Shown: positions 33,651 through 44,616 of the stretch, one piece after another
Position numbering within the stretch: the stretch's first letter is position 1
Layout: each line of letters starts with the position of its first letter
From: Emydura subglobosa
Lineage: Eukaryota; Chordata; Testudines; Chelidae
Assembly (NCBI GenBank): GCA_007922225.1
Contig: ML679946.1
Coordinates: 93,169,313-93,233,312 of the forward strand
Length of the DNA: 64,000 nt
Direction: 5' to 3'
Program-made: the position numbers and the translations under genes
The notes under the pieces: generated by a model
What the model saw: only the letters and a program-made list of their open reading frames with translations
Told to the model about the DNA's origin: nothing
Databases searched by the model: none

Positions 33651-36600
33651 GGCTCTTGTCTCCAAAGAGATGAAAATGCCCCGTTCAGTAAATCGGACGC
33701 GTCGCACAATGCTGTATGGCAGGAACAAGGGATTGACAGAGGTTGCTCTGTCTTGAGGATTCTCTGGTGTTATTGTTCTCTGTCTCATTTTAGAGTGACA
33801 ATGTGGCCTAATTATAGCTAGAATGCATTTCTACTTACCAGTATGCACGCATGAGTCTTTGAGGATTCTAGGTGTGTCCATTGGGTGCACTGTAGCCTGA
33901 GCTTCAAATGTATTAATTACTCATTTGGGTGCTAACATCTATTGTTGGTGAATTTTAACTCCCTAGATATCTTAGCTGTGATTTTGCACGCTGGGGTAAT
34001 ACATATTCATCTTTTTTTTTTTCCAACATCCTGAACCCATGTATGGACTCTTCCTTGTCCTCATTGCACAACCTCCTGGATCCAAGAGATGAGATGCAAC
34101 TCTTTGAAGATATTATCCTGAAGTCCGAAAACCAAATTCCCTTTTCTTGACACTGATTCCATCATTATCCTCAGCAGCTCCTTCCCATCCTACGTCTCAG
34201 AAAGCTGCTCTTGTTCCTACATCATCCTTGGCTGCCACATCATCCCACTACACAAACTTGTGACTTTGCCAGGGATAGCTGCAGCCAAATGATGGGAACG
34301 CAATTTCCTGCCACAAGAAACAGAGCTGCTGCAGCAGCTGTTTAATGAGTACCCTTTCCCTACAGATTTGTGCTGAGTAGGGATGGGCAATCAGTTTGCA
34401 TCACAGAAAGACTGACCTGAACTTTCACTCAAAACTCAAACCGACTATACACTGAACTAGAGATGGGCCTGAGAATTTGCACTGAGGTCAGAGGTCTTGG
34501 ACACTGAAAGCTTAATGCACAACTGCAGCACTACTCTGATAACAACATTACTTGGTATTTGCAGCACATTGTACAAGCCCTTTCATGGAATGCCTCAAAA
34601 ATAATGCTGAATTATCACAGTACAGCAGAAGCACAGGGAATATAATATATACATATAATAAACAGGACTCAATTCATGGCTAAGGATACTGGTGGTAAAG
34701 TAAGGTGGCAGTGGTAATCCCACCTGTAGTAGGGGCACAGTGATGCAAACTACCCACAAACCCTGCTTTGCGAAGTTAAGGCATAAAAACATTTGCATAA
34801 ATTCTCCAGATTTCTGAATCTCCTGTCTGAAAAATTATGACATCGACAGATATTTCTCAAACTATTTGTAGCAACAATTGCACCCAGAATGAATTTTACT
34901 CTGTGCCAAAACTCATTCATTTCCTTGATTACACCTCAGTTTGGGGCCCAAATGCTGCAGTTCAGGAAACATTCATACAAACAAAAATATTCATTCTGGA
35001 AAAGCAAACAACAAAGGAAGTATAAACAGGCCAAATCAGCTGCTGATTTAGCAAACAGTTTGTGGACAAGTTTCTACATTATTCTACCAGTTCTCATAGG
35101 TACAATAACATGACATAACCTGAATTCTACTGCTATCTTAGGGACTGAATCATAGTCCATTGAGGACAGTGGAATTCTTTCTATTAACTTGGTGCACTTT
35201 GAATCAAGCTTTTAGTTCAAACTGTTGAATATTTTTTTTGGTTCGTTCTAAAACCTTTTTTAGTAGCACATAAAGGATTCCTATCCTGAATTTTACTGAG
35301 TGGTGATATAGGGTGGGAAACAGCCCCATTAGGCACTCATCTGTTCTATCAGCTAGTCTTCATGTTGTATCACCCTTCAGAGACTGATTCATCGCTATGA
35401 TGCACCGTTTGCAGCTATGCACATCTATGCAGTGTAAGTGTAAACTGTTACCAAATCATACGGCCAGCATTTCCCCATGCACACCTTGGACCTGAACAGC
35501 CATCCAAATAATTAAGGCACTCACCTGACTTTAGATTGACTGATAAAATGGAATCAGAGAAGATGAATTTTGGTCTCCAATGATCTTTGAATGCTCCTTG
35601 TTCTGACAGGACGTTATCTAACATGTCAGATAATGTATTGTGTCACATTCCATGACTATTTGATGCCATTTAATGCGATATTCTGGCATGTCATGATATG
35701 AAGACACAAAATGAGAGAGAAATCAGGCTGTAAATACCAATTACCCAGCCTTAAACCTTGGCCAGTGAAAAAATTATGTCAGATTCTGGTTGTCCACTGG
35801 TCTGCTTATTCCTTATGTTTAGAAATTAAGAATGTTTATGTTAGGTGTTCTTCAGTCATTATGAAATGTTGAGATGGCCAGAGTATCTATGCTGTGGCCT
35901 TAATCAGAGATCCAAGAGAAGAATCTGAGAAATTGTCTGAAAAATGTAAATCATTGTTTCCAGGGTGTTAAACTCATCTGATATTCTGTGTCTAATGAGC
36001 TGCAAAGTCACAGGCATAAGGAACCATAGGAAAGAAAAGGCAGGAGAGGTCAAATAGAAGTACCTAGCACAATGGAGTTCTAGTCCACTTGTGCTGAGCT
36101 AAACAGAAGATCCGTACTCAAAGGCCATGCACAAGCAATGCAGGTTTGGGAGTATTAAAGCAAGATGGAAAGTAAAGCACAGGACAAGGGAGTAACCTGA
36201 CCCTGCCTTAGTGAAAGCACCGCTGGCTGCTGCCTAATTAGTCCTGCCTAGTAGCAGGAATAAAGTCTGAAAAAGAGGAACACAGAGCTAAGTGCCCCGT
36301 TAACTTGAAGATCATACCTGAGACCAATGAGACAACAAAAGTAACTAACATGACCCCCAAACTTCCTGCTCCTTTCCAGAACTACCTTCAGACTTACATT
36401 TACAACTCCCGCTAACATTCTTAGCAGAGATCATCTCCACCCACATCATTTGGATCCAATATCCAAATTTCAAACACCTTACACTTTGGGTGAGTTCAGA
36501 TCCAAGACTCTGATTCAGCTCTTTCTCTATCTAAATCTAATCAATGCTGTGTCCTCTTTTACCGACTACACTGCATTAGGTGGTACCCTTGAAAAATCCA

Positions 36601-36884
36601 CATGTTGTTAGGAATACGATGTCAGAGGCTGCTCTTCTTCTCTCCTCACTCTTTTTCCTTCCTCTTCTTCTCTATTCCCTTCTTCCTCCACTGATCCTGC
36701 CTTACAGACACTTCATTTTTGTACCTTGAGTTTGTTACACTTTGCTGAGTTTTGAGATTGCAACCATAGAGGTAAGTAGATAACAAAGAGGGCAGTATTG
36801 GCAGGGAACTCAAAGAGAACTAAAAAAACAAGACAGGTAGGCATGATGATTAGATTTACTATCAATGATTTGTATTCACGTACT
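33651..36884. other. Non-coding sequence, nothing firmly recognised
   Basis: A TTTTAG-ended pyrimidine stretch at 33765-33792 resembles a 3' splice site but is not followed by a recognisable exon. 34377-34470 has two AGGGATGGGC/AGAGATGGGC words. 36633-36690 is a pyrimidine-rich tract (CTTCTTCTCTCCTCACTC ...). 36010-36320 is faintly LTR-like (GGAATAAAGTCTG) without boundaries. Confidence 0.3.
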
Positions 36885-37130
36885 ACTTAGTAGCCCCAAC
36901 CAGGATCAGCACTAGTGATGATCAGAAAATTGGTTTCTTTTTTGTGGAAAAATTTAAACAAACAAAAAGTTGTTTTCCATGAAAAATTTTGACCATTTGT
37001 CAAATGATGGAAAAAATTTGAGCTGAAATCTTGTGGTTTTTGAATTTGGGATTTTTTTATAAAAGCTGAAAATTTCCTCAGACAGTCGCACGTTTTGTGA
37101 AAAACTTTTATCCGGATGTATGTGCACAAC
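36885..37130. repeat. AT-rich dispersed repeat
   Basis: GTGGAAAAATTTAAAC, CATGAAAAATTTTGACCATT, AAAAAATTTGAGCTGAAATC and GTGAAAAACTTTTATCCG belong to the same AT-rich family as 17640-17935, here without homopolymer runs. Confidence 0.45.
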
Positions 37131-38460
37131 ATAGGTCTGAATAACACACCTGCATGAAGACATAAAAATACAGCCCAGCATGTGATAAAGATTTTAGATC
37201 TCAGATCGTAATAGTGATCTGACTTTGTCTAGGTTTGTTCCCATGCAGTCTTGCAGATCTCTGGAAATAAACTGTGTGTAATGGTATATTTTCATTAATC
37301 ATCACCACTGCCCTAGAAACATTACACTATCAGCAGAAAATGTTTAGCTTAGCGTGTGAGAAAGAGAGAGAGAGAAAATCTTTAAAGTGTCTCCCATTAA
37401 AAGTGGCAATGAGCATATCTAGTTATACCATTTAACAGCTGGCAACTAGGAATATGATATGGTAGATAATAGCTAGGATGGACTTACAAAATCCATTTTG
37501 TTCAGAGCTGAGCAAGACTGGGGGGATTCCTTGTGAAAAAGGCTGAGGAAAACACAGGAGTTAGCCAAAGATGTGTTTTCTTCTGTTGGGATATACATTG
37601 CGATTAGTATCTTTTTTTCATTCTGACACATTCTTCCAGGAGTTTCTTTGCTGAAGCAAAAGAAATAGCCAGTCTCCAACAGAGCTGGGGACTGAACAGA
37701 TTTCAGAAGAACACCGTGTAATTGCAGAAAAGAAAAGTCCTGAAATGATGCAATCAAATTCCAACATGATGGGATAAAAAAAGAGATATCTGAGAACCAT
37801 TGTACCAAGTCAACAGGGCAACTGGAGGGTTTAGGATAAAATCTCTGTGACTGAGATTTAAAACACGGTTGTGAGCAAAAATATATGCATCAAATATTTT
37901 CAGTACAAAAGAGGATGTGGACTGGACATGTGATTCTTGGACTGAGCTAGTGACACAGCTCAAAGCTGCAGGATTCTTCTGTCCAAGAAATGTCAATATC
38001 TTCACAAAACAACATGGACCATGCAGTGACAGCACAAACTCTACATACTGGCAAAGCACATGGAGTGCTACAATGTGGTTCATGGCTATACTAATATTTA
38101 ACTGGGAAGTGTTTTCCAGAGACTGCAGAACTCAGGATGCTATGATTCCTTGATCCAAGCAGTGCCTGTCTGTTAAAGATAAAGATGTCTGCAATGCCCA
38201 GTATTTTATACAAATTAGGTGTTGCTTTCCAGTTCCTGGAAAGATACCATTGCAGCCCTCAGATAGTCAAAGTTTGGATGCCCCAACTGTAACCAATGTT
38301 CCTCACATATTCTTGTGCAGTAGACAATGGTGTCCAAATTTAATTTGATCTGAACATCTTTGCTGCAAAAAATTCCATTTTTATACAACAAATGGTCCAC
38401 AATTAAAGAGTGATTAACAATTTTATCATTTAATATTTAAATTACTGTATAGACCTGGCT
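37131..38460. other. Non-coding sequence, nothing recognised
   Basis: A (GA)n run near 37360-37376. The overlapping minus-strand frames at 37473-38083 have no recognisable family. Confidence 0.35.
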
Positions 38461-38975
38461 TGACAAGGGTAATCGGACAGAGCAATTACATGGGTAATTG
38501 GGTGAGGCCCTATTTTTTGGGAGATAGGATTAGCAAGCTACATGGATCCGCAGACCGGAAACAGAATGTCTGGGCTAGCTCAGATAAGGGGGACAACCCA
38601 AGGGACCATGTACAATGGACAAGATAACCATGGATGTGATAAGTCATGAATGTAAAGATGAGGTAAAGAGTATGTTGTACGTGGATGCTGACTGGACAGA
38701 GCATGCTGCTCAGGGATCGGCTCCTACAAAGTATCCGAGCCACTCCAAAAGGTGGGATGCCATATATGGTAAATGTTATGTCACGTGTAAATGTATGTAA
38801 GTTTGCTGTGTAACTTTAAATGTGAGCCATACCCTGTACCCACCCTCTAGTCTTGAGTCTGATCAACTCAGCGTAGCTTTGCTTTATGCCAAATAAAGGA
38901 ACCTGAGTAATGAGACTGGAGTCCAATGAGTTCTTGGAAAACTGAGTGGAAGGGGCTTTGGGGGAACCCCAACAT
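38461..38975 (+). repeat. Possible retroviral-type solo LTR
   Basis: The block starts TGACAAGGGTAATCGG, has a clear AATAAAGG polyadenylation-type signal at 38890-38897, then GAGACTGGAGTCCAATGAG, and ends near GGAACCCCAACA. That layout (U3, AATAAA, short R/U5, TG...CA) resembles an endogenous-retrovirus LTR. I find no matching target duplication and no internal genes on either side, so a solo LTR is the best guess. Not certain. Confidence 0.4.
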
Positions 38976-38989
38976 TCTGTTGCACCCAA

Positions 38990-39075
38990 AGAACCCAACC
39001 CAGATCTGGATCCCATTATGCTTGGTGCTGTACAAACACATGCAAGGACACGGTCACTGCTCCCAAGACTTCATG
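38990..39075 (-). repeat. MIR/L2-like tail fragment
   Basis: GATCCCATTATGCTTGGTGC, TGTACAAACACATGCAAGG and CTCCCAAGACTTCATGAGC match the inverted tail seen at 1690-1835. Confidence 0.6.
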
Positions 39076-40112
39076 AGCTAATACTAGATTTTGACTTTGT
39101 CACAAGGGCCATGGGAGGGGCAGTGTGTAGTTGCACCGCCTCAGGAGCAGACCTGGAACTAAGTTATGATGCAGAGTGTCACAATCTCGCTTCCAGGTTC
39201 CCCCCTTACTGCTAAGGAGAAATAATCTGTACTAGACCTATACTTGGTACAGATTACACTTCTTCTGTCTGGAGCGGCCCTTCCCCATAATCTCTGCCCA
39301 CCTCCATGGGAGGGACAATAGCAGCCCCATGGAGTCTGATATCCCTACTGCATTGCTACCCATTATATGGCTAGCCTGGGCAGGGGACCAAGAGATGCCT
39401 TACATCCCTTTAATCCCTGTGTCACAGCCTTGGGCTAATGACAATGTAGCCTTAAGACAACAAATGACAAGAGTGGGGAGAGAGATATTTATATATATAC
39501 ATGTATTTTATATAGTACACACTTGCCATTTTTAAAATCACAATAAATAAATCATCTAGCCCCATCTGCCTCTCAACTCCTGTATAATACTTACATTAGT
39601 ATAGTTATCTTCTCTTTTATTCATTCCTGCTGTTCAAGTTTTCTGTTTGCAAAATTTTTCAAAGGGCACTGGTTTTCCTTAGATAATTTTATGCTTCCTT
39701 TGTTTTTGATCAGCAGTAGTACTGACTAAAAAGCATGTCACTTACTAGCCACCTGTGAGTTAGAAATCAAGGTTGAGATTCTCAAAGCTGTCTAGGGGAG
39801 GTGGATGCTTTATTCCTATTAGTTTAGATGGCTTTAAAAACCCCTGTCTTCCTCAGTCATTAGTTAATATAAAGAAAAAAAAGTTCACGAGTTAATTTCT
39901 GCTCAGTATACTCAGTACTTCTGCTGAAGTAATTTGGATTTTATAAATGGGAAATAATAAAACAATATGGACCAGATGGTGAACCCTTGACTCACAGTAG
40001 TGAGTAGTTATTCATGTAGAGCCAGATTCTGACGCCCTTACTCAAGCTGAGTAGCATCATCCTCCTCATCTAGGCCCACAGAGTGAATGGGGCTACTTGT
40101 GGAGCGAGGTTA
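39076..40112. other. Non-coding sequence
   Basis: An AT dinucleotide-like patch at 39485-39515 (TATTTATATATATACATG). Otherwise unrecognised. Confidence 0.35.
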
Positions 40113-40800
40113 GGGTTACCACCTTTGAAATGCGAAAAACCCAGCCCCCTAACCCCCCACACATACACAAGGCAAACACGCTGCAACCCCAACCACAAGG
40201 CAACTCCGCAACCCGTCCCTTCAACAGCCACTTATAGTATCTAGAGAGATAACACATATAGGTAAGATTGATAACATCGCATGTCTCCTCACTCTTGTGT
40301 GCCTCAAAACCTCTCTCACAGACACACGTGCTTGCATGTTGGTGGACAGATAGCTGCTGTATTTTTTAACAGTTTTGATCACTTATTGCTTAAACTGCGG
40401 AAGTGGGAACACTGCAGCATCTTTAGCTGGACACATTAGCTATCCCAGTGCACTGTGATAATACAAATCTTTAGACCAGTGGTTCTCAGCCAGGGTACTC
40501 GTACCTCTGGGGGTACACAGAGGTTTTCCAGGGGGTACATCAACTCATCCATATTTGCCTAGTTTTACAACAGGCTACATAAAAAGCACCAGCAAAGTCG
40601 GTACTAACTAAAAAATTTTACAGACAAAATGAGAAAGCAAGCAATTTTTCAGTAATATTGCGCTGTTTGTGTCTTTATGCGTGATTTTTGCAAGCAAGTA
40701 GTTTTTAAGTGAGGTGAAACAGGTACGCAAGACAAATCAGACTCCTGAAAGGGGTACAGTAATCTGGAAAGGTTGAGAACCATGGCTTTAAACCCACCGG

Positions 40801-40833
<33 letters not shown>

Positions 40834-40910
40834 GCAGATTAAATTATTTAACTGGCAAATCCATAAAAAAAACTGGCCATGCCGGTCAAATACCAGCCAG
40901 GTGGTAACTC
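40113..40910. mobile_element. TA-flanked DNA transposon remnant, interrupted
   Basis: The left terminus GGGTTACCACCT and the right terminus AGGTGGTAACTC are inverted repeats. Each is bordered by TA (40111-40112 and 40911-40912), as in Tc1/mariner-type insertions. The internal sequence has no transposase. A hAT MITE (40477-40785) and an A29 run (40801-40829) lie inside it. The TA borders could be coincidence, so the superfamily is provisional. Confidence 0.5.
40477..40785. mobile_element. Non-autonomous hAT (CAGTGGTTCTCA ends) with 8-bp target duplication
   Basis: The left end is CAGTGGTTCTCAGCC and the right end, inverted, is CCATGGTTCTCAACC. Flanks CTTTAGAC (40469-40476) and CTTTAAAC (40786-40793) match at 7 of 8 bases, the size expected for hAT. 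309 bp, no transposase, so it needs an autonomous partner. It is nested in the TA-flanked element of 40113-40910. Confidence 0.85.
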
Positions 40911-41034
40911 TAAGCAAGATGCTAGTCAGTATATCAGAACCTAGCCCATAAGCAGTCCTACTTAAGTGAGTAGGTTTACTCAGATGAGCAATTGTCCAGT
41001 AATAATGGTTCATAATCTGGTCCTAAATAACAGC

Positions 41035-41175
41035 CTGACTCAGATTCTAAGGCCAGAAGGAAGCACTGTGATCATCTAGTCTGACCTCCTGCATAACACA
41101 AGCCACAGAATTTCACTCAGTAATTCCTGCAGTGAATCCAATAATTTGTGGTTGAACTACAGCATATTCAAGTGA
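41035..41175 (-). mobile_element. CR1 LINE 3' end, minus strand
   Basis: GATTCTAAGGCCAGAAGGAA, GATCATCTAGTCTGACCTCC, TGCATAACACAAGCCACAG and AATTTCACTCAGTAATTCCT are the inverted GGTCAGACTAGATG-type CR1 tail. Confidence 0.88.
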
Positions 41176-41589
41176 CAGACCTTACAGTGAGTAACACCTA
41201 CTGTAAGTGCCACGGGAATCAAGAGGGAACTTACAATACAATACACATTCTGCAAACCTTACTCTTTGAGACAATGAGACCTATACAATGGAGCTCCAAG
41301 GACCAGCTGGTGCCATGCTGCAGGGAGCATGGCTCAGTAGGGAGCACTCTTCCTTCAGAGTTAGTTCTGACCTCAATGCCCCAGCACGATGCTAGGGTTT
41401 GGTGAAGCGGTATCATAGGCTCCAGGTAAAAGTAAGGGTTGCAGGGTGGGCCATAATCTTTTATATCACCCAGATTCTACTGCTTTTACACACACTGAGC
41501 AGCAACGTGCCCAACCAATGCTCCCCTGGAAACTAAAGGGCCTCATGGAGAAAAGCACTACTCAATATGAGCCATTAGTGTTTTGATTC
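41176..41589. other. Non-coding sequence
   Basis: 41310-41450 (CAGGGAGCATGGCTCAGTAG ... CCCCAGCACGATGCTAGG) looks like a dispersed repeat but I cannot assign it. Confidence 0.3.
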
Positions 41590-41715
41590 ATATATTCATA
41601 GCTTCCAAGGCCAGTAGGAACCATTGTGATCATCTCGCCTGACCTCCTGTCTAGCACAGGCCATAGAACGTCTCCAAAATAATTCCTTTTGAACTAGAGC
41701 ACATCTTTTGGAAAA
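41590..41715 (-). mobile_element. CR1 LINE 3' end, minus strand
   Basis: ATATTCATAGCTTCCAAGGC, GATCATCTCGCCTGACCTCC, TAGCACAGGCCATAGAACG and AAAATAATTCCTTTTGAACT. Same subfamily as 41035-41175 and 43025-43225; three copies in one orientation within 2.2 kb. Confidence 0.88.
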
Positions 41716-42599
41716 TTCTGACCCCACACTACTGCACTTCTCCGGGTGGATTGTTCCTGGAGCAGCCGTTTTCTCCATCCTTGTGATGTTCAAGTTCATT
41801 TTTTATTTTCTTACCTCACCATTAGAAGTAACCCAAGCTAGTCTGGAAACTGATGCTGAAAGAGCCAGAGTAGAAATGGCAATAAATAAACAAACAAACA
41901 AACAGGGACTCAGCCTCCTTTCATCCATTCCTCAAAGACAGGTCGTTACTGAGGATTAAGCATCGGAGTTCAGGGGACCCAAAGGCTGAGGTCAGCCTCC
42001 TTCTTTGTGAATCCTTCTATGTGTCTTGGCATCTACTTCCCAAGCCATGGAGAGTCATCTCTTTCTGCTCACCCTGACCTTCCACCATATAAAGGTTTAG
42101 GCTGATCTTTGAAAATTAGGGGAAAAAAGAAAAGGGAAAAACCCTCCAGTTCTCAGCTCTGACAAAAGATGAGATTAAAGTGTTCCTGGACAAGCCCAAT
42201 AAAAATAGCCGATAGGAAACTAGGACTTGAGGCAAATCCAAATGGATCAATTATTCAGTCATTTCAGTCTGTCTTTCACTAAAACAGCTGCAGAAGAAAG
42301 AATTGGAGAGAGAAAGTGAATTTTTAAAAGGGGGCCTCTTCCTTCATCTTTTTCCCATTAAAAGCAACCCCCCAAAATGGCCTTTCAGCTGCAGTTAAAG
42401 AAGCCATATACAGGGGCAGAGAGTATCTCGTATGACACTGTCAGCTTGGGGGAGGCTTATACAATCCACAGAAGGAATAAAAAGGATTTTCATGATTTTT
42501 TTAAAAAAATATTTCAGTAAAGAGGAGTTAGTTTTTCTAAATTTAAAACATTCCATAACTTTTCTTGTGAAACAAAGCATGTCAGTATAATGCACCATT
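41716..42599. other. Non-coding sequence
   Basis: A short (AAAC)n run at about 41888-41903. Otherwise unrecognised. Confidence 0.4.
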
Positions 42600-42865
42600 C
42601 TCATTATTTGCATTATAGTAATATCAAGAAGCCCCTACGAAGATTAGGACCCAGTGTGTTAGGTGCTCAACACATGCATAGTAAGAGAAAGTTTATGTCC
42701 CAAAGAGCTTTCAATCTAAATAGACAAAATAAACAAAGGGTCAGAGAAAAGGAGTTATTATTATGGTTATTTTTACCGATAAGGAGCAGAAGCACAGAGA
42801 GATTACGTGACCAGCCCTAGGTCACAGAAAGTTTCTGACAGAGACGAGACTTGAACTCAGATTTA
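42600..42865 (-). repeat. MIR-like SINE, minus strand
   Basis: GTGTTAGGTGCTCAACACAT, GAGCTTTCAATCTAAATAGA, GGTCAGAGAAAAGGAGTTAT, AGAAGCACAGAGAGATTACG and CTAGGTCACAGAAAGTTTC follow the inverted MIR order. Confidence 0.75.
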
Positions 42866-42884
42866 AAAAACAAAAAATTAGTGC

Positions 42885-42955
42885 ATTGTAAATTCTTCAA
42901 GACAGGGGCTATGTCTGTGTTCTCGTGTTTACTCTGTCTTTCTCTGTGGGCTGTA
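42885..42955 (+). repeat. L2/MIR-like tail, plus strand
   Basis: GCATTGTAAATTCTTCAAGA, CAGGGGCTATGTCTGTGTTC and TCGTGTTTACTCTGTC match the forward tail. Confidence 0.5.
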
Positions 42956-43024
42956 TTCCAACATCCTTACTTACAGTGAGTAATAGTATCTTATTCTGAA
43001 ACCCATGGATAAATTGTGGAGTAA

Positions 43025-43225
43025 TGTATTCATAAATTCGAAGACCAGAAGGGATCATTGTGATCATCTAGTCCGACCTCCTGTGTAACACAGGCCATAG
43101 GACTTCCTTGAATTAACTTCTGCGTGAACTAGGACAGATCTTGTAGGAAAAACATCCAATCCGGATATTAAAATTTTCAGTGATGAAGAATCAACCCCCA
43201 ACCTTGCTAAGCTGGTATTTCCTAA
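43025..43225 (-). mobile_element. CR1 LINE 3' end, minus strand
   Basis: ATTCATAAATTCGAAGACCA, GATCATCTAGTCCGACCTCC, TAACACAGGCCATAGGAC, AACATCCAATCCGGATATTA and AGTGATGAAGAATCAACCCC. The longest of the three minus-strand copies. It covers the same CR1 segment that is split around 43982/49944, so it serves as an internal reference. Confidence 0.88.
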
Positions 43226-43293
43226 TGTGGACACAGTAAATGAATCGGAATGTGGCCACATGCTTATAAAACATAGTGGAACAATACAGCATT

Positions 43294-43490
43294 TCATGAA
43301 TGATTTTTAGTGGCAACGTGGATGAAGTGGCACAGGCAGTGGCTTGGGCTAGCTGTCCAAGTCCAAGCTTGCCTTATCAACTGGTCAGAGCTTGGGTGGT
43401 TAATCCATGCCACTGCCTGTGCTACAACATCCACACGAGTCCATCTATCGGCTGGGAGGCATGCTCCCAGCTGCAGTGCTAACGTACTCT
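43294..43490. repeat. Palindromic MITE with strong stem
   Basis: The arms GTGGATGAAGTGGCACAGGC (from 43318) and GCCTGTGCTACAACATCCAC (ending about 43434) are inverted and nearly perfect over 25-30 bp. AGTGGCTTGGG and CCATGCCACT extend them. Flanked by TTTTTAGTGGCAAC and GCAGTGCTAACGTACTC, tips of the type seen in other turtle palindromic repeats. Confidence 0.75.
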
Positions 43491-43599
43491 GAGACGCTAA
43501 AAATTCATTTCAATCAGTGGAACCTACGAGATGTCTGCAGCGCTGCTTGCAGTGGCAGCTTTCAATTGGACGAATCATTGGCTGACTCTGTTCCCTCAT

Positions 43600-43860
43600 G
43601 TATAATTGTCTACTAAAAATCTGACAACAATTCGGCAGTGCTGGTTATGCTGGTCAACAGTGTCTCATTGTTCCCCATGTTCCCCTGTCTATGTCTCTCT
43701 CCATATGTTGCCTGTTGTCGTATACTTAGATTGTAAGCTCTTTGGAGCAAGAACTGTCTTTCTGTTCTGTGTTTGTACAGCATCTAGCACCATGGAGGTT
43801 CTGATTCAAAACTGGGGATTCCGGATGCTACAATAATACAAATAATAAATAATATAATTA
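43600..43860 (+). repeat. L2/MIR-like 3' end, plus strand
   Basis: TATACTTAGATTGTAAGCTC, TTTGGAGCAAGAACTGTC, GTTTGTACAGCATCTAGCAC, CATGGAGGTTCTGATTC and a terminal ACAAATAATAAATAATAT form a clear forward amniote L2/MIR-type tail, here with the pyrimidine-rich stretch that normally precedes it. The frame at 43606-43836 is a chance reading of it. Confidence 0.75.
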
Positions 43861-43989
43861 TTCCTATTCAGCTAATTGACTTTTGTTGGCTGCAACAGCA
43901 CATTTACACATTGCACATATTCAGGGATGTGGTGGATTAGCCAGCTTCTGAAATCTTCAAAGCGAGTCTGGATGTCTTTCTATGGGTAT

Positions 43990-44515
43990 TGTGACAGGAT
44001 CAGACTGGATGCCTACTGGACAGTGCTAGGATAGACAGGACATGACGGAGGGGAGAGGGCTAACAACAGAGATGGGCTTCTCCAGGGTGGAGAGGAAGGG
44101 GAGCAGGGCGGCAATAGGGAGGAAGGGCAGGACAGAGTTGAGGACCACCAGGTCCTCCAGGGGTTCTAAGGTGACATAGATGCCCCCCACCACCTGGCCC
44201 TTCTCCTCTGCCTTCCGGGCAGTGGCCTCTGATGCCAAGAACAACACTACTTTTCCATACATTTTGGAGGCCGCCACAATGACTGAGGGCCCCACCACCC
44301 ATGCTAAAGCCCACACATAAGTCTCAATGTGGGGAAGAGACCCCAGCCACTAGAGATGTTACTCAAGGAGGCGGCGGGGGCAGATGACAGGGTGGCAACT
44401 GGAGGGGTGGCGGCTACCTGGGCATATGCTCTGGGTGCCGAAGCAGGAGCACCCCCAGAGCTGATGGAGGGGCAGGGGGGGCCATGGCCGATGGTAGAGG
44501 AAGAGGTTTGTCACA
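43990..44515 (+). repeat. 5' LTR of the Gypsy element, middle replaced
   Basis: The first about 50 bp (TGTGACAGGATCAGACTGG ... GTGCTAGGATAGA) align with the start of the 3' LTR. The last about 23 bp (GGTAGAGGAAGAGGTTTGTC ending in ACA at 44515) align with its end. The roughly 450 bp between do not match the 852-bp 3' LTR at all and instead hold a Tx1-like ORF1 fragment on the other strand. The usual LTR promoter and polyadenylation region is therefore missing from this copy. Confidence 0.75.
44026..44486 (-). pseudogene. Tx1-like LINE ORF1 fragment inside the 5' LTR
   Basis: On the minus strand a GCCATGG start context lies at 44486, followed by a Pro/Ala-rich leader. From 44316 down to 44026 an open frame of 96 codons reads WALAWVVGPSVIVAASKMYG, then KVVLFLASEATARK, VGGIYVTLEPLEDL and LPFLPIAALLPFL. 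The VGPSVI..A..M.G.VV.FL..., VGG.FVPVEPLE and NVPPFIP-like blocks are those I associate with the RNA-binding ORF1 protein of L1/Tx1-type LINEs in fish and reptiles. The leader has stops and the end is cut mid-domain, without 3' untranslated region or poly(A). Normal LINE insertions keep the 3' end, so this is not a simple target-primed insertion. Family recognition from memory, moderate certainty. Confidence 0.6.
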
Positions 44516-44517
44516 AC

Positions 44518-44535
44518 TGGTGTTAGAGGAGGGAT
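44518..44535 (+). promoter_or_regulatory. Primer binding site, tRNA-Leu type
   Basis: TGGTGTTAGAGGAGGGAT begins two bases after the 5' LTR. It matches the complement of a vertebrate tRNA-Leu 3' end (TGGTGTCAGAAGTGGGAT, which includes the CCA tail) at 15 of 18 positions. It would prime minus-strand DNA synthesis in an active element. Confidence 0.7.
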
Positions 44536-44616
44536 CTGTCAGTGCAGCGGACTAAGCACAAGCAAAAAAAAAAAAAAAAAGCGTGTGTGTTTTTTCCCAT
44601 CATCATAATAGATGAC

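Noticed and set aside
33090..33709. 124- and 149-codon open frames
   Set aside because: No family resemblance; composition like neighbouring non-coding DNA.
33765..33800. Pyrimidine-rich tract ending in TTTTAG, like a 3' splice site
   Set aside because: No recognisable exon or matching donor downstream.
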